Shown here in pieces: positions 56,093 to 64,000 of a stretch of DNA of 64,000 nt. Origin of the DNA: Isoetes taiwanensis (lineage: Eukaryota > Streptophyta > Lycopodiopsida > Isoetales > Isoetaceae); assembly GCA_021234155.1 (NCBI GenBank), contig JAJEKV010000006.1:7719003-7783002 (forward strand), in the 5' to 3' direction. How positions within the stretch are numbered: position 1 is the first letter of the stretch; the number at the start of each line of letters is the position of its first letter. The translations under genes and the position numbers were made by a program. The notes under the pieces are model-generated. The model worked only from the letters and a program-made list of their open reading frames with translations. It made no database searches and was not told where the DNA came from.

Positions 56093-57098
56093 ACATTCCT
56101 TGGATGGGGACGCCTCATCTCATATCTCCTATTTATTCAGCCTCTTCTCCCATTTTATTCATCGCTGTTCTCTTGAGCTAGATTTCTCCTCCTTCTCTAT
56201 CCTACCAGTTTATCACTCAATAATCTACCATTCAAAAGACTATTCCTATGTTTGATCCTTCTTGCAGAATCTGTTTTCCCATCCGCGCCGTGCGAGACCA
56301 TGTTCCCTTTTTGTTTCTCTGCTTTTGAGGTTGGATGTAGCATCTTTTTCCTTTCTCTATAGTTTTTTTTGGCTTTTTTTAGGAAGCTCGGTAGTACGGC
56401 TCTTTCTCTGGCTTGGATTCGGCCGCTCCTACCAGCTACTAATTTCCACCAAGTCTTCTTAGATGTGGTTCAGGCAATAGTCCCCCGAGCCGACGCTGCT
56501 TTAGCAGTAGGGCAAAGCCCCGTTGGGCACCTGCCAGCGGGTGTAGCTTGAAAACCGACGGATAGTTGGTATGTGGAAAACCGGCCCTAAGTCATTGTAG
56601 GTTGGAGGGGTGACTTATGTCTAGACATGGAAGATGGTTAGGCTCACAGGCCCAGGCTTGTGGGGTTGGAAGCTATACCTAAAGAAACGCAGCTGGCCAG
56701 CATTTTTTTTTCAGGCAATAGTCCTTCAACTAGAGTTTTTGTATAATCAAGATTTGGTTTTTCTTGGTTTTCTATTTTGAATCGGTTCTTAGCGGTGAGG
56801 GTTTTGCATGAATCCACTTCTTCATTTTGTACAATCCTGGTAGGCCACTTAATGTAGCTGTGGAATCCATGGACAGTTTTAATGTATTTCCATCTCGATC
56901 TTGCTAGAGCACAGGTCATGAATCGATGGTTGCAGCGAATCTTTTTGGAGCACATGGCAATGATGGCATGCCAGATGATATCGATATCTTTTTACTCCGG
57001 TTTTGCAGATGCAATCTGTGGTTTTGCATAATCGATGGTTGCAGGCTCTAACCTGATTTTATGCATATTGATTTCAAGTTTTATGCTTGATGTGATAT

Positions 57099-57182
57099 GG
57101 AATGGTAAAAGGGAGCCCATTCCCGACGTGGCAGGGCTAGCTGGCCCTACCACGTCGGGAATGGGCCCCCTTTTGCCACTCC
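57099..57182. repeat. 84-bp near-perfect palindrome
   Basis: The left arm (57099-57137, containing CATTCCCGACGTGGCAGGGC) and right arm (57144-57182, containing GCCCTACCACGTCGGGAATG) pair around a short TAGCTG centre. It lies about 600 bp upstream of the Crypton-like gene. Confidence 0.7.
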
Positions 57183-57762
57183 ATGACGTCAAGGAAAGAA
57201 GAGAAGCAGAGATTCATGCCGGAGAGGAATTTTTAGCGCAGATATGGCGCCCAACTAAAGAAGATCCTGCCATGGCGCAGATGGGGTAGCTATGGCGGTA
57301 TATGGCGTAGAAGATTGAGGCATTCTTCATTCAAGTGCCGTTTGTGAGGATTTGAGGCATTTGTCTTCATCAGAGTCGTTTTTCTTCATTCAAGACCTAA
57401 AGATCCGAGTTCGTATTGTCTTTAAGGATTCTTGACTGCAGCATTGTCTTTCAAAGTGCATTTTCCTCTGTATAATCATTTTTTTGTAAGTCTTTATCTG
57501 TAAATCGTTGTAAATCGCTTTGTAATCTGCTCTTAATTTGCTAGTTCTTGAAGGTTTCGTGTGAGTTCCTGAAGCTTCTTAAAGCTACAATTGCAGTAAT
57601 TTTGGAGTGGATTTTCGACTGAACCTCGTCTAATTGTAAGTTATTTTCCTGTAGCTTCTACATTTCCTATTTAAGATCTTGCATATACGAGTTCTTGTAG
57701 GTTTTGTATGACTCTTTATACGTTTTTTTTTATTGTTTTGTTCTGTTACAAATTTTCAGGAT

Positions 57763-58497
57763 ATGCTTCAACAATCTGGAGCTCGCGGAAGTCGTACTGG
57801 TCGTGGAGATATTGCATGTCGTGGTAGAGGTTGCGGTAGAGGTAGAGGTAGAGGTAAGTATTCTTTAAACTTGATATGGTACTTTGTGTTCAGCATGTTA
57901 ATTCTTTGTAGTTTTCTAGGTGCATTGCTGCCAATGACAGAAATTCCATGTAATGTTGTTAATAATATGTCTAATATTGGACAAATTGCCTCTACATGTG
58001 GCTCTGATTATGTCCATAGCCAGCCTGAGAATGTTGTTGTTGGCAGCAATATTGTGAGCAGTTCTTGTGATGCTACTCCCAGTTTTTCACTTGATCTTTC
58101 ACAGTTCTCAACTCCTGCTAGGGAGGAGCAGATAGTGATAGAGGAGGAGATAGTAGTGCATTCACTGCCCTTGCCCAGTACTTGTCCACCTGCTCCTAGT
58201 ACTTGTCCACCTGTTGCTTCAGTAGTTATAGCAGTCCCTGTAGTTACAGCAGCCCCTGCAACAAGAAAGAAGCGTCCACATGCAAAAACAATCTTAAAAT
58301 GTGGTTCATTATTGGAAATTGATGACGAAATCCAGAGGCTTATGGGCACGACGCAGATTTGATGCTTGGAGGTCTGCTAAAGGGTTTAGTATCTATATTC
58401 CAATCGAAGCTCTAGATTTGAAGGAGTTTGCAGGCATGCTCGAGACGTTCATCTTGCAGATTCAACGTCTTGATGGAACTCTATTCCCTCCTGAAAC
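57763..58497 (+). pseudogene. Crypton-like tyrosine recombinase, N-terminal exons
   Basis: Exon A (57763-57853) encodes an RG-rich peptide (RGRGCGRGRGRG) and ends at a strong donor, GTAAGTATT. Exon B starts after TTTTCTAG at 57920. Its first part is Ser/Val/Pro-rich, followed by a basic RKKRPHAKTI. After a frameshift near 58345 it reads FDAWRSAKGFS, PIEALDLKEFAGMLETFIL and RLDGTLFPPET, the core-binding region of Crypton/DUF3504 recombinases (FxxW...R..DG..YPP). It ends at the donor GTAAGTC (58498). This exon is followed by the catalytic exons at 58588. With one frameshift it may be inactive, or the shift may reflect an unrecognised intron. Confidence 0.6.
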
Positions 58498-58587
58498 GTA
58501 AGTCCTTTGTATATTTCTTTATTTATTATGTTTTTTTTTAATATAGTTATATTCTTTGTATGTATTGCTAATTGTAGAATTGTGCAG

Positions 58588-59470
58588 GTTGCGGGCCTTA
58601 TTTTTATGCTTCAATCGTATGATCCGGATGGAGAGAAACCGTAGATCTGCTCAGTCAAGTAATCCAGAGATGGCATTTGACATCATGACCCATTCTTTCT
58701 TTCTACAGGCTGTAATCAATTTGGAAGTAGCGATGCAAAGATCTGGTAAGGCTGAAAAAGTAAATCAGTGCAAGAAATCCAAGATTCTTAGTGCAGCTGA
58801 CGAAGCAGTTATCTTAGCTCATGAAGCGCATCAGGTGAATACGCCATATGGCTTGCAAAGACGGTTTGGATTCTATTGCATGTCTAGATTTCTTGTGCGA
58901 GGCGGAAAAAAGTTTGCAAAGTTACAGGATGCTATGTTTTGGTTTGATGAAGGTACTTTTGGTAAGCATCTTGCATTTTCCGAGACTATTAGCAAGAATC
59001 ACCATGTCAATAAGAAGCATTACAAAGCGGAAGATTTTAGGGCTACTGTAAAATGTAGGGAAAATGATGTTCTTTATACTTGGGAGTGTCTTGAGAGCCA
59101 TTTAGCGCTCTATGAGGTGGATGACGAGTTTGGTGGCAGGTATGTGTTTTCAACACTGATTAGCAGGCATACTCTCATGTTTGGTATAGTACAAATCACT
59201 GTTCTGAAGGAACAATGAGGAAATGGCTTAAACAAATGGCTACGAATGCTGGATTAGGTGGCGATTATGACAATAAGTCTTGTAGGACGTCATCTATCAC
59301 TTGGTTGCAGGCTGCAGGCATTCCAGACGACATTGGTTTGGAAATAACAGGCCATAAGAGTATAGATGCATATAAAAGATATGACCAAAGTGGAGATGTC
59401 AGAGTTGTTGCTGCCATGGCTGTTATAGCTTCTAGAGGCACAATGCGCTATGAAGATGCATTAATACAGG
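58588..59470 (+). pseudogene. Crypton-like tyrosine recombinase, catalytic domain
   Basis: After a GTGCAG acceptor come SSNPEMAFDIMTHSFFLQAV and KSKILSAADEAVILAHEAH (DUF3504-type). PYGLQRRFGFYCMSRFLVRG then GKKFAKLQDAMF follows, with the first catalytic Arg in VRGG. A frameshift near 59165 leads to WYSTNHCSEGTMRKWLKQMA, GDYDNKSCRTSSITWLQAAG (second Arg, preceded by Lys where His is usual), IPDDIGLEITGHKSIDAYKR and a Tyr in KRYDQSG (likely nucleophile). The R...KxxR...H...Y layout is that of tyrosine recombinases of the Crypton type, which mobilise circular DNA. Catalytic residues are largely intact despite the frameshift. This identification is by motif and order only. Confidence 0.7.
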
Positions 59471-59820
59471 TACAAAATCCCGCCAATAATCCTACCAGTT
59501 GTGTGACTGCTGATCCAAGCGGCGGCGTTGCTATGAATGCTATTACCAATGTTAGAACAGGTACGGTTTGGTATATTGTATTATTTTGTATGGTACACTT
59601 ACTAACTTTTCATTTTATTTTAGTACAAAATTCTGCCACCGATCGTGGCAGCTGTGTGAGTGCTGGTCCAAGTGTTGGCGTTGGCATAAATGTTGTTCAG
59701 AGAATAGGTACGATTAGTTATCTGTACATTTAATTTAGTAGTTGAGTTATTAATAATATTGTATGCTTAGTAATTTTGTTGTTTAATTTTAGTAGCTAGT
59801 GTTTGTGAAGGTAAGTGAAT
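59470..59820 (+). pseudogene. Duplicated C-terminal exons of the Crypton-like gene
   Basis: Two homologous exons follow the catalytic domain. One (about 59470-59560) encodes VQNPANNPTSCVTADPSGGV; the other (59624-59707) encodes VQNSATDRGSCVSAGPSVGV. They are separated by a 63-bp intron (GTACGG...TTTTAG), and a second similar intron (59708-59792) leads to a short last exon. The exon-plus-intron unit has duplicated in tandem. Ser/Gly-rich; function unknown. Confidence 0.6.
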
Positions 59821-60780
59821 TCTAGAAGAGGAAGACAGTCAAATGGGTGATCGCCACAATAAACTAATAAATGAAACGATCTGGTCTGATGCTGATATCT
59901 TGGAGAAGATGTGCGTGGAGGCAGAAAAACATAGTAAAATCGTTTACAACAATTGCTTTTTTACTATCAATATCAATCCGAAAAATAATTGATACGGTAA
60001 TATTTGTTTTAGTATTTGCATTGAATTCATCGTAATGATGTTGATATTGTAGGTACACTTGTATATTCCTGCAATACAATTGGGAAAAATTTTTTAGGGA
60101 GCTTTGTTGGTTGGCTGGTCTGGTAACTCACCAGCAGCCTGCTTACATTTATTATCAGAAAAATACAGAAACATGTTCATAATGTAATAGTTTACAGTTT
60201 AGCGTTTATGGCAATACTGCTTTCAGTTTTTGCAATATAGAAACACGTTTATACAGAAACATGTTTACTGCTTACAGAAATAATGCAGTCTATGGCAATA
60301 CAGTTTATGGCAACAGAGAAATAATTTGCTGTGTATAATTTGCTGTAAGTCTGACTAAAATTGATTGTGTATAAATTACTTGCAACTGGTTGCAACAGGT
60401 CATCTGAGAATGGCAAGCCTTGGATAGAATGCTTGTCACATGGCAGCCATTCATTGGCTGATAAACTAGAATAGACACCAACTTTCCTTGACGTTATAGC
60501 ATGGGGCCTTTTGGCTGGGCCTTTTCATGGTTGTCTGTGCTTGTAGAGGCCCAGCATTGATTTATTTGTTAAGCCAGCTTTGGGTCGAGTCTGACCTCCG
60601 AATCTTTAGTAGCAGGGACTTGGAGTCTAACCCCGAATCTTGCAGAATAACTCAGATCGTTGAATCATTGCAGAGACTCAGATCGTGCCTCGATCCCTCA
60701 AGATTCTTCACCGCAGAGCTTCCCTATTTGTAAATCAGTTTTTGTAAGTCGGTTCTGCCTTTTGTCAGGATATAATTATG
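59821..60780. other. No supported gene
   Basis: AT-rich sequence with repeated ACAGAAA/ACATGTT words around 60170-60310. The open frame at 60527-60733 has no family motif. Confidence 0.35.
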
Positions 60781-60784
60781 TGAA

Positions 60785-61690
60785 TTAATTATCTTGCATG
60801 ATCGGTATTCCATCCCTAACCCAAAACTTGAACTGAAGTAGCTTTATGTGTCCTGTCAACTGATCCTTACCATCTAGCAAGTACCCCTCGACAAATGATT
60901 TCTAATCTGCAACCTCACCCATCAAGAAAGCCATTGGATTGGGGTCAATGCAGCTCTCAAACACATCCATTAGTTCAGGGAGACTAGTCACGTTTTCTCT
61001 CTTGAGCTTGGCAGAGAAAGTTCCGAAGAATGCATCTATATCATCATAACCATCATGAACCCCATCTTCATGATCTTGAATACTCCCAGCGCTGTCAAGT
61101 ATGACATTGCCCCAAACATCCATCTATTCTTGTTTTCTTTCCAACAGTTGTCCAATTGAACACATAGCTCCTCTGCCAGTTGTTTCTAAGCGGAACTCAT
61201 CCCAAATCCTCCTTGTTTCTTTCGACACCTTGGATGTCAGCTCCTTTATTTGCCTTTGGTAACAGAGCGGTTGATTGTCCATCAAAGCCTAAAAAATGGG
61301 GGCTGAGGGAGAATACCTCTTCCCTTCTATCGAACCTCTGTCTAGTGTTCTCAAGCACTTGAAAATAGAACTCACATGGAAATTTGGATCATCCCTCCAT
61401 AGATCAAGCACACGTAGGTGCCAGTTCCATGCCCATGTGTCAAGACACCCGCCAGACTTACTTTCATTTGAAAAGCGTTTTGACAACGCTTGGGCAAAGG
61501 ATCTAGCTTTGACAAGAAAGTCTTGTGTTGGTCCATCTTATCATGAATTATACACAAAAATCTGTCAGGCTGCATCTGGGAAAATGTTCTCCACTGCCAA
61601 TACAGCTGTCAACATGATATTTGGTCCCTTTGGTGATATGCAAATTGCTCCTTGATTGTCATTCTTTCTTTCTCTATTGCAGTTGATGCA
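60785..61690 (-). pseudogene. DUF7869-type protein, central part
   Basis: Minus strand: PDRFLCIIHDKMDQHKTFLS, then a decayed THGHGTGTYVCL block, DPNFHVSSIFKCLRTLD, a changed ALMDNQPLCYQRQ where LQLDN..RENKN is expected, YDDIDAFFGTFSAKLKREN and VTSLPELMDVFESCIDPNPM. It aligns by eye with the family member at 21.65-23.0 kb (DQMFSRFSVCLRRKKAFCLP). The region upstream of FLCIIHDKMDQ lies beyond 61690 and is not preserved. Frameshifts and stops near 61350, 61290 and 60902. Family function unknown. Confidence 0.55.
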
Positions 61691-62220
61691 AGTGTATCCT
61701 TCAATTGAATGCAAGTGTAATATGTTTGATGCCCCTTTCAATGGTTCGATGTGATATATTAATATATTATTATTAATATAAGCTATATAATCTGTATGGA
61801 ATAAATATAAATGTTGTACGGAATATGTGTAAATGTTGTACGAAATGTGTACGAAATTTAAAAACAAAAAAAGGGCCTGGGGATGTGCATGAGTTTTTAA
61901 TAATTGTTATCTAACATGTTTCTTGTATATGGGCTTTGCTAAATCCTAAATTAGATGGGCATCCTTAATCAGATGGATATCCGATCCAAAGTGTTTTATC
62001 TTCCAAAACTTTTAACTTCCTTTTCTATACCTTCCCCTTGATGTTAAAGTAGTATGGTTCGAATGATATGTCTAGTTCTTAAGAGATGCGCTAGCAACTG
62101 TAGTACATGCAAAAATCATTGAACAAAATACTTTTTAAGCCGCAGCAAGAATGGTGGGAGGAAAAAAAAACCGGTTACCTATATTGTTGTATAGGCGCTG
62201 AGATTCTCGGTGCTTCGATC
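61691..62220. other. No supported gene
   Basis: AT-rich spacer between the DUF7869-type fragment and the inverted-repeat element. There are short TATT/AATA runs near 61757-61785 and no open frame worth reporting. Confidence 0.4.
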
Positions 62221-63470
62221 GGCTCCCGAAACTAACTTGTCAGACCAAGGGGGTTCGCCCAAGCGAACCCCAAAAATTCGCCCAGGCGAATCCTTCGGAT
62301 TTGCCCAGGCGAACCCGCAAATGATGTGGCGGGGGCGTCGCGGGGGCAGGATGCCTGCGTGGCATTGCTACCGGGTTCGCCCAAGCGAGCCCCAAACCGG
62401 GGTTACTGACGTTGGCTGGCAGATGGCAGAGCATTGATTGCTGCCCTGCCGGGTTCGCCCAGGCGAACCCACTTGCGAATCCAAAATCCAAGCTTTTCTT
62501 CACCCTCCAATCTCTCCCTTCTCTGCTCCTCTCCAGTTCCTCCTCCTTCCAGCATCTCCACTGCAAACAAAATTCATCAGAAACTTGCCACAAAATACAA
62601 ACAAATCCAATCCCCCAGTATCAGTATCCCTTGCGGCGGTTCCGCACTACTCGGAACAAAACCCGGCTTCCAAATTCGAGTTTTTCTTCACAAACACAGT
62701 ATCAGGTTTGTAAAGCGGTTGAGTTGGATGGAAGGATTCCAGGAAAGAACTTGTCAGAAGCTGCAGCCCATAGGATAAAATTGCGAGACAGAATATGAAG
62801 AACAGAATGCGCAGGAAAAGCAGGTTCGTGCTTTGTTGTTTTTTGGACAAATCCGTTAAGGCTCTCACATGGCAAAGCTGGGCCGGAGAGGTTGACTATG
62901 CCGCGCTGATGAGACGCGGTCTTCTCAGCTCCAGATTCAAACCCAAAAGTTGTAAACAACAAAACGCCGAAATAAAACACAGAATAGCCTATGTGCAGGC
63001 AAGAACGGATTGAGGCGATTAGAATAAGCCAAAGACCCAAATCGAGGGGGACCCATTAGCGTAAAACTAAAATTTAAGCGAATTGGGCTATGGCGGTATT
63101 TGCGAGTGTGCTGGATATGGAGGGCTCAAGAGTTTAGAAATGTCCAGAGGGTCCCAGGGATCTTAAAAATTAGAATAGCGAGCTGCAGAGGGCCGAAGGT
63201 GCTCCCCCGGCTATGGTCGCCGAAGTACGTAGTCGAACACAAAAAAAAAACACCTGCGGTGGGTTCGCCTGGCGAACCCGGAGTGGCAAGCAATCAATGC
63301 TCTGCCATCTGCCAGCCAACGTCAGTAACCCCGGTTTGGGGTTCACTTGGGCGAACCCGGTAGCAACGCCACGCAGGCATCCTGCCCCCGCGACGCCCCC
63401 GCCACGTTATTTGCGGGTTCGCCTGGGCGAATCCGAAGGGTTTTGGTCTGACAAGTTAGTTTCGGGAGCC
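62221..63470. mobile_element. TIR element with palindrome-filled long arms (MULE-like)
   Basis: The left arm (62221-62471) and right arm (63258-63470) are inverted copies, both starting GGCTCCCGAAACTAACTTGT and ending near GCATTGATTGCT. The arms contain eight variants of GGGTTCGCCCAGGCGAACCC. The 790-bp interior holds open frames on both strands: forward NLSEAAAHRIKLRDRI, reverse a short hydrophobic segment FLRILFFIFCLAILSYGLQL. The interior may be captured host sequence (Pack-MULE style), but I cannot name a donor. No transposase is present. No flanking target duplication was evident, so the ends are provisional. Confidence 0.7.
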
Positions 63471-64000
63471 AATAAAGTGGGCGGCTGCGATTGCATAGAG
63501 AACAGAGAGTTGGACGAACTTTTCATCCTTGTCAGCATCCTCTGCGCATCTGGCTGCCAAGAAAATGCTAACAGTGTGTTCAGAAAGAAAAAAACGAATG
63601 TAGAGTTTTTTTTTTCTTAAAATGGCTCCTTGTAATTTTTCGGCGAAACTAACTACGTTAGTATTATGTTAGCAGTTAGTTCGCTTTTATGCGTTAACCA
63701 TTTGGGGGATAACACATTATGTTCTAACCATAACAGGTCTGGCTGAATCAGTTAAGAATAAGTCAACAAACCAAGAAGGATCGTGTGTGCAATTTCCCAG
63801 AGCCAACCAAAAGAGAGGAGGCTAAGTTCGCTAAGTTTGTTGAAGCCACAATAGATGCCTAGAGCTGGCTGGCCTAGTGACAAAAAGAATGTTCCTAATA
63901 ACCAGGAATAGCTCAAAAGAAATGCCACAGTTAAAAGCTACACGAAGCAGCTCTGAGGGATTGCAACCGTGATCCTTTTGAGCATTATCTCTACGAGCAG
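63471..64000. other. No supported gene
   Basis: Unremarkable sequence with a T-run at 63607. No recognised feature. Confidence 0.35.

Overview
This window looks like intergenic, repeat-dominated nuclear DNA from a land plant. A fern or other early-diverging vascular plant is the most likely source, but that is an inference. The reasons are: a split nuclear gene for plastid ribosomal protein S5 (uS5c) with a predicted transit peptide; cellulose-synthase-like D and PPR gene fragments; GT-AG introns; plant telobox motifs; and many decayed transposons. The S5 gene on the minus strand (about 40.0-41.4 kb) is the only gene I would call intact. Almost everything else is mobile-element sequence, satellite DNA or broken gene copies.

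Layout. 0-0.8 kb: a decayed exon with palindrome-bearing intron sequence. 0.8-10.6 kb: a large composite repeat bounded by direct repeats of about 750 bp (827-1607 and 8999-9736). It holds blocks of a 19-bp minisatellite in alternating orientation, inverted arms, 310-bp telobox tandem repeats and a 360-bp foldback. 13.6-18 kb and 33.5-36.9 kb: two decayed copies of one multi-exon gene family whose parts resemble, in order, a ParB/DGQH-type domain, a beta-class DNA methyltransferase and an FCP1/HAD phosphatase. Introns of both copies carry clusters of the same GC-rich palindrome, and the copies share a 3' flank. 19.4-21.3 kb: 5' half of a LINE. 21.6-23.0 kb and 60.8-61.7 kb (both minus): parts of DUF7869-type genes. 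31.1-33.5 kb (minus): Ty3/gypsy chromovirus pol remnant, interrupted by a U6 snRNA/LINE-tail chimera. 41.5 kb: an intact-looking SINE with a perfect 17-bp target duplication. 43.8-47.5 kb: tandem CSLD pseudogene pieces, one split by a LINE insertion. 50.6-52.0 kb: two convergent PPR pseudogene fragments. 55.3-55.9 kb (minus): a Cys-rich protein with a DFAENY motif. 57.7-59.8 kb: a Crypton-like tyrosine recombinase gene with introns. 62.2-63.5 kb: a 1.25-kb element with long terminal inverted repeats full of a 20-bp palindrome.

How the parts relate. There is no operon or pathway here. The common thread is transposition: one LINE 3'-tail family recurs at 28.7, 32.8, 43.7, 46.7 and 54.8 kb and has apparently mobilised other RNA (U6). 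The most unusual material is the ParB/methyltransferase/HAD-like family with palindromic introns, the Crypton-like recombinase, the U6 chimera and the satellite-armed composite repeat. All domain calls were made by eye from the sequence, without database searches.
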